Below are positions 15,791 to 26,200 of a DNA stretch of 64,000 bases, piece by piece. The stretch comes from Vibrio neptunius (GTDB lineage Bacteria; Pseudomonadota; Gammaproteobacteria; Enterobacterales; Vibrionaceae): positions 2,480,001 through 2,544,000 of the forward strand of contig CP079859.1 of assembly GCA_019339365.1 (NCBI GenBank). The letters are read 5' to 3'. The first letter of the stretch is position 1; each line of letters begins with the position of its first letter. Made by a program: the position numbers and the translations under genes. A model generated the notes under the pieces. That model ran no database searches. It was not told where the DNA came from and saw nothing but the letters and a program-made list of their open reading frames with translations.

Positions 15791-16117
15791 CTATTTGTGT
15801 TCACTTTTACAGAAATTCACATGTTCGGAACAGGGCAACCATTTTGTTTTGTTAACTTCTAGATGAATAGTTGAGTTTCGGTCTTGTGACCATCTTTCAC
15901 CATTATTGCAGTGAATCGTTAATTGATGATGTAACGAAACAATATTTACGTGATTTGTTTTATAGGGATTTTCCCATTTATTACCTACTTGAAACTTATT
16001 GTTTTCGATGAAACAAAGTTGTCCACCTGTTTCTACAGACTTTGCATATTTCACATTTGGATCACTAGAGCAACCAACTAAGAACAGAACTGCAAGAAAC
16101 GAATATTTTATCTTCAT
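15791..16117 (-). CDS. Small lipoprotein cassette (copy 2)
   Basis: Encodes the same 108-residue lipoprotein as 13,565-13,891, with lipobox LVGC and three mature-region cysteines plus one near the end. DNA of gene and attC is identical or nearly so, indicating recent duplication. The two copies differ in neighbours: copy 1 starts at an attI-like module, copy 2 starts at the attC at 16,148. Integrase excision and reinsertion, or homologous recombination, would both explain this. Confidence 0.8.
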   Translation of the reverse strand: MKIKYSFLAVLFLVGCSSDPNVKYAKSVETGGQLCFIENNKFQVGNKWENPYKTNHVNIVSLHHQLTIHCNNGERWSQDRNSTIHLEVNKTKWLPCSEHVNFCKSEHK

Positions 16118-16147
16118 ACCAGATAACCTACTTTTTGCCCAAAGCAC

Positions 16148-16268
16148 ATAACGCCCGCTTAAGTGGTGAGCAACGCAATACGGTGTTTCCGCATACCACC
16201 TTAATCACTAAAATCAACGCATAGTAAAAATGCCACGCGTTGCGAATCCGTCTTGAAGCGTTTGTATG
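16148..16268 (-). repeat. attC site (VCR-like)
   Basis: TAACGCCCGCTTAAGTGGTG at the left; GCCACGCGTTGCGAATCCGT then CTTGAAGCGTTTGTATGG at the right. The outer half-site reads CCATAC where ACATAAC is usual, which also removes the stop codon that cassettes normally take from it. Confidence 0.8.
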
Positions 16269-16415
16269 GATAATATCTCCATCTCAACGACAAGTTTCGG
16301 GTAATGTGAGACCCAGGCTTTAGCTGCAACTAAAGCTTTCCATGTAGTAGTTCGTTTAAACGCTGGCTCCTCTGTTGAGAGACCGATAACAAACATGAAC
16401 ACTACATAGGACTCC
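16269..16415 (-). pseudogene. Fragment of a cassette gene displaced by the IS110 element
   Basis: On the minus strand an open frame reads LSTEEPAFKRTTTWKALVAA then KAWVSHYPKLVVEMEILSIQ and continues into the attC without a stop. No ribosome-binding site is seen at the only ATG. It is most likely the 3' part of a cassette gene whose 5' part was lost when the IS110-type element inserted. Confidence 0.4.
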
Positions 16416-16481
16416 AAGCATAAACCTCGAATAGTCGACTGGGTCTCGAACCCGCATTACGCAAGCAAGAGTTAGCTTATT

Positions 16482-17439
<958 letters not shown>

Positions 17440-17467
17440 TTATTGACGCAATAGTCGTTTGTTAGTT

Positions 17468-18365
17468 TCATTTTTCAAGCACAAGACATTGATACTGGGC
17501 TATTTTATTTAAATCTGCTGTATATTGCGGAAACTCAGATTGTAACAAACACAGAGCATCAGCAAATGTAATTTGATGCAAATTTGACGTGTAATCAAAG
17601 ATTAAGCTATTTATACGTGATTCAAACGATTCTCTACCCGATTCAGCCTTGCATTGCTCCCACATGACTTGGTCGATTTCATCTTCAGGGTCTTCCAAAG
17701 GGCTATTAGCCTGAACATATAGGTTTGACAACATCGCTTCATACTGTGGTGTTGATAACTGCTCTTTACAACGCAATAGCCAAGCCAAAGTGATCAAGTT
17801 GTGTCCAAAGAAACCAAACTGTTCAATACAAGATGATAATACATCTGAGAGACTGGTCTTTACTGGCGCTGGGGTCGACTTAACCTTATCTATATTTGAA
17901 AACGTAGACGTAACGAACTCTGTAAAACGATTGAGAAAGGCTGGAATCTGATGTTCACTCAAATGTCTGTAGACACTATTCATTGCAAGCAATATCGTCA
18001 CATTATGGGATAGGTATTCGTTAGCAGATGCTGCTTTGGTAGCAAAATGACGAAAAATTTCCTCAAAACCTTTGTTTTGATGCCACTGAAAAGTAGCTTG
18101 ATAAGCTACAGGATAAATACCACTATTCAGTATTCTTTGAATACGAAAGTCTTGTAATGCAGGTGCTTGAACAGATTCCTCATATGTTGGATGCACCGAC
18201 ACTGAATCATTACCCATCAAAATAGATGTATGAGAAAAAAAGTTTGTTATTTTCACCAAAACGTTCAGCAAGGTAATTTGCAGACAAAAATGCTTTCAAC
18301 GCATGAGGTTGATGAATTATTGCCCCACTATGTAAAGCTTGTTCTAACAATTCCGAATTGTTCAT
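17468..18365 (-). pseudogene. Hypothetical cassette gene, frameshift in a T-run
   Basis: The true start is the ATG at 18,363-18,365, preceded by GGAGG, giving MNNSELLEQALHSGAIIHQP and HALKAFLSANYLAERFGENN. The frame is then lost in a run of seven T (minus strand, 18,235-18,241); with six T it continues LFSHTSILMGNDSVSV and runs to the stop at 17,468, for about 298 residues. The long C-terminal part is helical (e.g. FGHNLITLAWLLRCKEQL) with an acidic loop EDPEDEIDQVMWEQ. Domain unknown. The frameshift may be a sequencing error or phase variation. Followed by the IS110-type element. Confidence 0.65.
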
Positions 18366-18385
18366 ATGTCCTCCATGAAACTAAC

Positions 18386-20205
18386 GAGCCTGTAGGATTT
18401 CTTCCTTACTCGTTCTTAATTCTGATCTTACCTATATTTCATCATGATATGAACTTGAACGCATCAACACCTTATGATCTAATCTAAATTATTCGTCATG
18501 AGACACGGTTATGCCCAACTTCAAAACCGATTACTCGAACCAAAACATGTTTGTCCCTGTCATCATCGATGAGCAACTCATCCCTGGCACTATCGAGTAT
18601 GCGATAGCCCATATCGTCGATAATCACCTCGACCTATCACCTTTTGATGTCCACTATTGCAATGACCAAAACGGAGCGGCCGCCTATCCGCCTTCCATCA
18701 TGCTCAAGGTTATCTTTTATGCCTATTCTCTCGGCATGCTATCCAGTCGACGCATTGAAAAAGCTTGTATCAACAATGTCACTTTCATGTGTCTATCTGG
18801 CGATGTCAGACCACACTTCACCACCATCGCTGCCTTCATCGCTAAAATGAAAGACACCATTGAACCACTCTTTACTCAAGTCTTGATGATATGTGATGAA
18901 CAAGGTCTTATCGGGCGTAACATGTTTGCCATTGATGGATGTAAAATATCCTCCAATGCCAGTAAAGAATGGAGTGGCACACACGAGGAACTCCAACGCA
19001 AAAAGAGAAACTAGAGCGTGCGAGTCGCCGCATTATCGAACGCCATCAAAATCAAGACGCCCTACCTAACGAGGTGCTCGCACAAGACTTAAGACAAAAA
19101 CAAAAGCTCGATAACAGCGCCAATAAAATAGGTACATTTCTCGCAAGTACTTACGACAAGTTAGGCTCTAATAACAAGCCCATAAAAAGCAACATAACTG
19201 ACAACGATAGTGCAAAAATGACTACCTCGAAGGGCACGATTCAAGGCTATAACGGCATTGCTATCACTGATGACAAACACCAAATTATTTTGTACAGCCA
19301 AGTATGGGGCAGTGTCGGTGAGCAGCAAACGCTCAAACCTGCGGTACTCGCTTTAAACGAACAGATGGACAAACTGCCGAATTCTGCCGAGCACACGATC
19401 AAGTTCACGGCTGACAGTGGCTTTCATAGCAAAGCCAATCTCAAGTTCTTGGCGGGCACTCCGTACGATTGTTACATCGCTGACACGGCATTTCGCAGCC
19501 GCAATCCACTCTTTCAAAGCAGTGAAACCTACCAAACCGAGCAAGCAAAGAAACGTAAGAAGCGGTCCAAAACAGGCAAAACCTGTTATCCCATTGCCAT
19601 GTTCGAGTTTGACCAAGATGCGATGACTTGCCGATGTCCCGCTGGGAAGATGATGCGCCTTAGCAGCAAAATTGCCGTAATACGTGGAGAGCGAGGCGCT
19701 CAGTTTTGTGGCTACCTCAACGACTGTCGACAGTGCATTCACCAATCTCAGTGTATGAGGAAGCCTCCCGGTAAACAGCAAGGCCGACAAGTCTTCTTTA
19801 TCTACAAAAACACCAAAGACTTTGACCATATGCAAGCGATGAAAAGCAAAATTGATAGCCCAGAAGGAAGGCGGCAATACAGTAAGCGCCTTGGGTGTGT
19901 TGAACCCGTTTTCGGCAATATCACCGTTAATAAACAGATGAATCGATTCACTCTGAGAGGTAAAGAGAAAGTCAACGCACAATGGGCGATGTTTAGCTTG
20001 CTTCACAACATAGAAAAGCTGAGAAATTACATTCATTAGAGGGGGAAACCCCTCTAAAACCTGCCAGAACCAGCAACGACGCCTATACCTTAAATTATCA
20101 CCGTAAGCACCAATATCACGGCTCAGTATTTAAGCCAATTTAGACAGGGAAAGTTGTCGAAAAATCAGGTGAAATTGGAGAAAAACCAAGAAATTCTACA
20201 GCCTC
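18386..20205 (+). mobile_element. IS1182-family insertion sequence, full length (copy 2)
   Basis: 1,820 bp with the same terminal repeats as copy 1, left flank CTAAC, right flank AACGCCCTG (start of the attC at 20,206). As in copy 1, the insertion is exactly at the attC core. Confidence 0.95.
18511..20039 (+). pseudogene. IS1182-family transposase, a different single-base frameshift
   Basis: Same protein as copy 1 but broken elsewhere: CAACGCAAAAAG (near 18,997) lacks one C relative to CAACGCCAAAAAG in copy 1, while the four-A run missing a base in copy 1 is intact here. The two copies therefore carry complementary lesions about 60 bp apart, and together define one intact ancestral frame. 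As written the N-terminal frame ends at EELQRKKRN. Confidence 0.9.
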
Positions 20206-20330
20206 AACGCCCTGTTAAGGTGTGAGCAACGCAATACCGAAGCTGCCGCATACCGCCTTAAACACTAAACGCAACGCATAGTAAAACTGGCACGCGTTGC
20301 GAATCACTCTTGAATTGCTTGTTATGTACG
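20206..20330 (-). repeat. attC site (VCR-like)
   Basis: AACGCCCTGTTAAGGTGTGA at the left; GGCACGCGTTGCGAATCACT then CTTGAATTGCTTGTTATGTA at the right. Confidence 0.9.
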
Positions 20331-20801
20331 CGCTTCAATGTATTGGCTTAATATTTCAATTTGCTGTTCGTGTAAAGTTAGCAAAGGACTGATTAACATA
20401 GCCTCTTTACCGCCTTTTTTAAGTGACAATAGAACTATTTTTGGATCACTATATAAATTAAGGAAAGGAAGACCGACGGCTTCGAAGTAGAGCTTCAATC
20501 TACGTGCAGAACCTACAGCATCGTCATACGAAGCCACAGGAAAGCGTCGTTGACCAACACCCTCTATGTTTCCAAGCTCAGCCCCACCAATTATCAACTT
20601 CTTCCTTTTATCCAAAAATTCAACTGCAACATCAGCTGTTACATCAAAATCTGACACATGATTAATACAACTGATATGCAAATACCAATTGCAATTACCA
20701 GACTTTAACTTAAAAGTGCGCTGTGATTTAACATACTTCCACTCAGGAAGAAGAGAACACAGCTCAGTCAGAAATACTTCCTGTAGTTCAGAAACTTTCA
20801 T
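20322..20801 (-). CDS. Hypothetical cassette protein (possibly DUF4304-like)
   Basis: A 159-residue soluble protein starting MKVSELQEVFLTELCSLLPE after GAGGGG. WKYVKSQRTFKLKSGNCNWY followed by LHISCINHVSDFDVTADVAV gives the helix-then-antiparallel-strand layout seen in DUF4304-type proteins (a domain found in immunity proteins and cassettes); this is only a resemblance. The C-terminus is basic and helical. The stop lies in the attC. Function unknown. Confidence 0.65.
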   Translation of the reverse strand: MKVSELQEVFLTELCSLLPEWKYVKSQRTFKLKSGNCNWYLHISCINHVSDFDVTADVAVEFLDKRKKLIIGGAELGNIEGVGQRRFPVASYDDAVGSARRLKLYFEAVGLPFLNLYSDPKIVLLSLKKGGKEAMLISPLLTLHEQQIEILSQYIEART

Positions 20802-20816
20802 ATCCCCTCAAGTACA

Positions 20817-20942
20817 TAACGCCGCGTTAAGTGGTGAGCAACGCTACCACCCTACCTAAACCATTGTGCTGTAAACACTAAATTCAAAGCAAACCGAAAA
20901 TGCCAAGCGTTGGGAATCCGTCTTAAACGCTTTGTTAGCTGC
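20817..20942 (-). repeat. attC site (VCR-like)
   Basis: TAACGCCGCGTTAAGTGGTG at the left; GCCAAGCGTTGGGAATCCGT then CTTAAACGCTTTGTTAGCTG at the right. Confidence 0.9.
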
Positions 20943-21405
20943 GTAGCTTTTTGGAGAGCAGGTTCTGTTTTGATTCGAATCCGGCGCTAGTATAAAAACC
21001 GATAGCTCCTGTGTTATTTGACCAAACATGCAGGTCAACTGAACTAGCGCCAAGAGCACTAGCCCACTTAGAAAAGTAAGAAACTAGCCCTGTAGCTATA
21101 CCCAACTTTCGAGCTTCGCTAGAAACGATTAACTCTTCAATATATCCATACGTTCGTGATTGCGTCCAACGACGCTCTTTAACGTCAGTGAGATTCCCCA
21201 ATAAAGCTCCGACTACCTTTCCATCGTGCTCGCTAACAATAAGCAACTGATTTTCATCAGATAGAATGTCTTGAAGCTCAGTCTCATTTAGTACATCTTC
21301 AGTTTTGCGAACAACATCTGGGGCTAAGTCTGAGTTGTGCTCGTTCTCAGCAATGAAAAGGCTAACCAACACATCTAAATCTTTGATTTGGGCTACACGA
21401 ACCAT
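20935..21405 (-). CDS. GNAT family N-acetyltransferase cassette
   Basis: A 156-residue GNAT protein. MVRVAQIKDLDVLVSLFIAE starts the fold, IEELIVSSEARKLGIATGLV is the acetyl-CoA binding loop (RKLGIA), and DLHVWSNNTGAIGFYTSAGF is the typical final motif. Start at 21,405 with GGAGAAG upstream. It is the first cassette beside attI-like module d, the one that still carries an intI fragment, so it would have been the most recently inserted and best-expressed cassette of that platform. Substrate unknown. Confidence 0.85.
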   Translation of the reverse strand: MVRVAQIKDLDVLVSLFIAENEHNSDLAPDVVRKTEDVLNETELQDILSDENQLLIVSEHDGKVVGALLGNLTDVKERRWTQSRTYGYIEELIVSSEARKLGIATGLVSYFSKWASALGASSVDLHVWSNNTGAIGFYTSAGFESKQNLLSKKLRS

Positions 21406-21425
21406 AAATCTTCTCCAAGCAGCTA

Positions 21426-21743
21426 ACATTCTTAATAACAGGCAGTCTCGTTTTTGTCTCTACCTGACTTTTTATCAACTTACCATAACTCATTAAAAAC
21501 TATCGAATATACGTCATATTGCACACCCTACCATCACATAAAAACGAGACTGCGCGTTATCATTTTTTAACAATGCGCGTTATACCAGGAAGGGTGAGTG
21601 CCAATCCTTTGATTAACAATAACTTATTTAATCTTCTATTGACAATAGCGAGACTGAACTCTCAACAAAACAAGCCATTTTTCATACTCAAACCGAACTC
21701 AAACCCAATAAACTGTGTAAATACACAGTTATGGAGCGTAAAG
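21426..21743. promoter_or_regulatory. attI/PintI region (module d) upstream of the intI fragment
   Basis: 318 bp between the first cassette (minus strand) and intI (plus strand), the classical position of attI, the cassette promoter and the integrase promoter. Cassette end is GTTAGC on the minus strand. An inverted pair (AACAGGCAGTCTCGTTTTT / AAAAACGAGACTGCGCGTT) lies in the cassette half; the intI half has a LexA-type box. The other four modules were recognised by similarity to this one. Confidence 0.75.
21713..21728 (+). promoter_or_regulatory. LexA-type box before the intI fragment
   Basis: CTGTGTAAATACACAG fits CTGT-N8-ACAG exactly and lies 15 bp before the intI ATG. SOS control of integron integrases by LexA is established in Vibrio. 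Confidence 0.8.
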
Positions 21744-21968
21744 ATGGCAAGCAAATTTTTAGAAGAAATTCGACGACATATGCGAATGCGGGGATACAGT
21801 CTCAAAACAGAAAAGGCTTACTTATATTGGATCAAATACTTTATTCGCTTCAACAAACTAAAACATCCAAAAGATATGGGCGAAAATGAAGTAACGAGTT
21901 TTCTTTCTTATCTTGCCAACGAGCAGTACGTAGCAATCAACACTCAAAAAGTAGCGCTCAAAATCTAA
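21744..21968 (+). pseudogene. intI: Integron integrase, N-terminal remnant
   Basis: About 73 codons of a tyrosine recombinase SAM-like (core-binding) domain: MASKFLEEIRRHMRMRGYSL, KTEKAYLYWIKYFIRFNKLK, HPKDMGENEVTSFLSYLAN, TQKVAL. The HxxxHP-like block and the ending TQKVAL are typical of IntI. The catalytic domain (RHRRY) is missing: after TQKVAL the frame runs into motif A and stops. GGAG precedes the ATG. The wording (MRGYSLKTEKAYLYWIKYFI) seems closer to non-canonical integrases than to the usual Vibrio IntIA, but I cannot test this here. The gene reads away from the cassettes, as expected. Confidence 0.9.
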
Positions 21969-22020
21969 TTGGGACAGACACCTTAACAATCCATAAATTC
22001 AGGACACACACCAAAAGACC
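21966..22020. repeat. REP-like motifs A and B side by side at the intI breakpoint
   Basis: AATTGGGACAGACACCTTAA, CAATCCAT, then AAATTCAGGACACACACCAA and AAGACCC. The only place where both motifs stand together. Confidence 0.75.
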
Positions 22021-22031
22021 CAATTATCTTG

Positions 22032-22697
22032 TTAGCTGCGATGGTTAAAGCTACCCTTATGAACGCCATCACAAAGCACCTTTAGCCAAACAAAATACTC
22101 GTCCATCGAAGGATCTAGCTCCAAGCTTTCGTCTTTTCCTTTCTCATACGAAATCAACGTTAAAGTTCCGGAGTTAGGCTTAAGTTTTACGTAGCGAATA
22201 TCAAACTTAATCGACTCATCTACCTTTCCAGGTAGCCATTCAAGATCCACTGGAAACTGGTAGATAAATTTATCGGTTGCGGCTAAAAACAACTCAACTA
22301 CATCAATGAAGTCTTCAGTTTCAGATTCCGTAGGAATGTAATACTCATGTTCAACAGCATTGCGAACAGTATTTAATTTTTTAAGGATCCTCGGAGTAAC
22401 AACTCCACACTTTTCACAAAACCCTAAATAAGCGTGAAAATTAGGAAAGCCACGCTTCTGTTGAACAAAACCTAATGACTTAGCAATGGTTTCAACTTGT
22501 AAATGCAACGCGCGTTTCGCATTGGATAGTGCGTTTACTAAGGTTCGACTTTGCTTTTCTTCACTCGAGGACTCGAAGTCTTCAATGGCAAAGTCTAAAT
22601 ATACTCATGGAGTCGTCTCCACCGGATAGGAAACCTTATCCCAACCTGAGGAAAAATGGGGGTCAAAATCATCGTAATTAGATGGTAAAGGTATCAC
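22032..22697 (-). pseudogene. HEPN-like cassette protein with in-frame TGA
   Basis: From a GTG at 22,695-22,697 (AGGAG 8 nt upstream) the frame reads MIPLPSNYDDFDPHFSSGWD, then KVSYPVETTP, a TGA at 22,605-22,607, then VYLDFAIEDFESSSEEKQS, RTLVNALSNAKRALHLQVE. The part after the stop contains LNTVRNAVEHEYYIP, where RNAVEH fits the R-x4-6-H motif of HEPN ribonuclease domains. No frame change occurs, so this looks like a nonsense mutation (or a base error). An internal TTG at 22,508 could give a shorter 158-residue product. It is the first cassette beside module e; its stop lies in a GTTAGC core. HEPN proteins often act as toxins or RNases; no antitoxin is seen. Confidence 0.65.
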
Positions 22698-22730
22698 TCT
22701 GATGTCTCCTGTGTGTTGTAGCGGCTAACA

Positions 22731-23036
22731 TTCCTAATAACAGGCAGTCTCGTTTTTCTCTATGCCTAATTTACCATCAGCCTATAGTAAACCACTAAAA
22801 ATTAAAGTAAATGTATCAAACTATACATTCTGTCATTGTGTAAAAACGAGCGTGCGTGTTATCACTTTTTAACCATGCGCGTTATCTTAGCAAGAATAGC
22901 GCTAATCCTATGGCTAACAATAACTTATAAAATCTTCTCTCTGCTAAACGAGACTAAACTGTCGGAAAACAAGCCACTTTTCATGCTCAAACCGAGTCTA
23001 ACCCCAATAAGCTGTTTCAATGAACAGAAATAGGAG
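22731..23036. promoter_or_regulatory. attI/PintI-like module e (outermost; integrase gene replaced)
   Basis: Full module from CTAACATTCCTAATAACAGG through AAAAACGAGCGTGCGTGTTA to AAGCCACTTTTCATGCTC, with a perfect LexA-type box and AGGAG-ATG at 23,033-23,040. The frame after that ATG ends in 7 codons (MKIASE). Beyond it the array stops; the giant adhesin gene begins 260 bp further right on the plus strand. The bases 23,041-23,277 show nothing else recognisable. Confidence 0.65.
23012..23027 (+). promoter_or_regulatory. LexA-type box in module e
   Basis: CTGTTTCAATGAACAG fits CTGT-N8-ACAG exactly, at the same place as in module d, although no integrase gene follows. Confidence 0.7.
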
Positions 23037-23295
23037 ATGAAAATAGCCAGCGAATAGTTGTGATCAATCAAGGCTAAACAATGACGTTCAGCGCAATGCA
23101 TCGAGCCAAGTTCATAAAATTTCAACCTTCCCCATGGTGTCAGTCAGAACCACACACCCCTTAATACGCACAAAGTTGAATACAAGAGATTTATCAAAAT
23201 TCATCCATTAATTACCCATTAATTACTCAAAACCTCCCGGCGGTTAATTTTCAATCAATAGAACTTAAACAACAAACTTGGGAGAACTGAAACAA

Positions 23296-26200
23296 ATGGA
23301 CAAGCAATTTAACTTTAAGGGTTTGTTGCTCCTCATGGCGTTAGCCTTAATGGCGCAATTCACCTCTGGTTGTGATGGTTCAGGAGGAGGCAGCGACTCG
23401 ACACCCTCTTCAAAACCAAACCAACAACAAGATGAGGTTACTGCCGAGTTAGAGTTAGAGCGACTGACTCTTACCCCCTTTCCGGTCAAAACCAAGGGAA
23501 CGAGCGAACTAACCCTTATTATGGGCCACAAGCAATCTTTTCTCGCGGTGGCTGAATACTCGAATGGTCAATCTCAAGTGTTGACCAAGGAATTAACTAT
23601 TGATGATTGGCAATCCAGTGACACAGAGGTGGGTGAGTTCATTCAATCCGGAGTTTTGCAGAGCAAAGACGCAGGCGTTGTGACTGTTTCTTTCACCAAA
23701 GGTAACCTAACCAGTAACTCAGTGGAAGTGGCTGTTGCCGATGCCGCCATCACAGATATTGTCATTACACCTTCAGTGATGAAAGTTGCCAAAGGTCATG
23801 TCCAGCAGGTAACCGCCACCGCGATATACAGCAACGGTCTTTCGATGAACGTCAGCGACTCTGTCACTTGGACATCGGACGATACGTCCATAGCGACAAT
23901 TACATCGCTGAACGATTACAGCTTAGTCAAAGGTGATGGTATCGGTTCTACTGCCCTCACCGCATTTAAAGACGGGGTCACCAGTAATACGGTCGACGTA
24001 GAGGTGACCAACGCAGTGATCACCGCGATTAACGTGACTCCATCACTGGTCAATATCGCCAAAGGACAAAACAAAACCTTGACCGCCACCGCTATCTACA
24101 GTGATAACACCTCTTCAAACATCAGCGATTCGGTCACTTGGGCCCCTGTTGATTCCAGTATCGCTAACGTCACTGCAAGCGGATTATTATCAGGTGTCAA
24201 GGCCGGCATGACTAACCTTACAGCAAAAAAAGATGGCATCACCAGCAACGAGGTGGGAGCAGTGATCAGCGACGCCGTTATCACCAGCATTAGCGTCACC
24301 CCACCCACAATCACTCTCGCAAAAGGACAAACCCAAACCTTAACCGCCACCGCCATCTACAGTGATAACACCTCTGCCAATATCAGTGATTCAGTCACTT
24401 GGAAGCCTAACGATACCAATACTGCTTTGGTGAGTTCAAACGGGGTTTTGTCTGGCAGTAATGTCGGTACCACCACCCTCGTCGCTGTAAAAGATAGCGT
24501 CACCAGCAATACCATTGATATTGACGTCACCGATGCTGTCATCACAGAGATCAGCGTGATGCCCTCTGTCGTTAATATTGCCAAAGGGCAAAGACAAACA
24601 TTGAGGGCCATCGCCACCTACAGCGATAGCACCTCATCGGATATCAGCGATTCTGTCACTTGGGTGCCTGTCGATGCCAAGACCGCGACGGTCAACGCTA
24701 GCGGAGTATTGTCTGGTAGCACTCCGGGCACAACTACCCTTACCGTATTTAAAGATGGGGTCACCAGTAACACGGTCGATGTCGAAGTGACCAACGCAGT
24801 GATCACCGCGATTAACGTGACCCCATCACTGGTCAATATCGCCAAAGGACAAAACAAAACCTTGACCGCCACCGCTATCTACAGTGATAACACCTCTTCA
24901 AACATCAGCGATTCGGTCACTTGGGCCCCTGTTGATTCCAGTATCGCTAACGTCACTGCAAGCGGATTATTATCAGGTGTCAAGGCCGGCATGACTAACC
25001 TTACAGCAAAAAAAGATGGCATCACCAGCAACGAGGTGGGCGCAGTGATCAGCGACGCCGTTATCACCAGCATTAGCGTCACCCCACCCACAATCACTCT
25101 CGCAAAAGGACAAACCCAAACCTTAACCGCCACCGCCATCTACAGTGATAACACCTCTGCCAATATCAGTGATTCAGTCACTTGGAAGCCTAACGATACC
25201 AATACTGCTTTGGTGAGTTCAAACGGGGTTTTGTCTGGCAGTAATGTCGGTACCACCACCCTCATCGCTGTAAAAGATAGCGTCACCAGCAATACCATTG
25301 ATATTGACGTCACCGATGCTGTCATCACAGAGATCAGCGTGATGCCCTCTGTCGTTAATATTGCCAAAGGGCAAAGACAAACATTGAGGGCCATCGCCAC
25401 CTACAGCGATAGCACCTCATCGGATATCAGCGATTCTGTCACTTGGGTGCCTGTCGATGCCAAGACCGCGACGGTCAACGCTAGCGGAGTATTGTCTGGT
25501 AGCACTCCGGGCACAACTACCCTTACCGTATTTAAAGATGGGGTCACCAGTAACACGGTCGACGTAGAGGTGACCGAAGCAGTGATCACCGCGATTAACG
25601 TGACCCCATCACTGGTCAATATCGCCAAAGGACAAAACAAAACCTTGACCGCCACCGCTATCTACAGTGATACCACCTCTTCAAACATCAGCGATTCGGT
25701 CACTTGGGCCCCGGTCGATTCTAATATCGCCAACGTCACTGCAAGCGGATTATTATCAGGTGTCAAGGCCGGCATGACTAACCTTACAGCAAAAAAAGAT
25801 GGCATAACCAGCAACGAGGTGGGCGCAGTGGTCAGCGACGCCGTTATCACCAGCATTAGCGTCACCCCACCCACAATCACTCTCGCAAAAGGACAAACCC
25901 AAACCTTAACCGCCACCGCCATCTACAGTGATAACACCTCTGCCAATATCAGTGATTCAGTCACTTGGAAGCCTAACGATACCAATACTGCTTTGGTGAG
26001 TTCAAACGGGGTTTTGTCTGGCAGTAATGTCGGTACCACCACCCTCATCGCTGTAAAAGATAGCGTCACCAGCAATACCATTGATATTGACGTCACCGAT
26101 GCTGTCATCACAGAGATCAGCGTGATGCCCTCTGTCGTTAATATTGCCAAAGGGCAAAGACAAACATTGAGGGCCATCGCCACCTACAGCGATAGCACCT

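Noticed and set aside
21744..21968. A functional integron integrase
   Set aside because: Only ~73 codons are present; the catalytic RHRRY residues are missing and no second copy is in the window.
22605..22607. TGA as a selenocysteine codon in the HEPN-like cassette
   Set aside because: No SECIS-like hairpin was seen after it and the family has no known redox site; a nonsense change is simpler.
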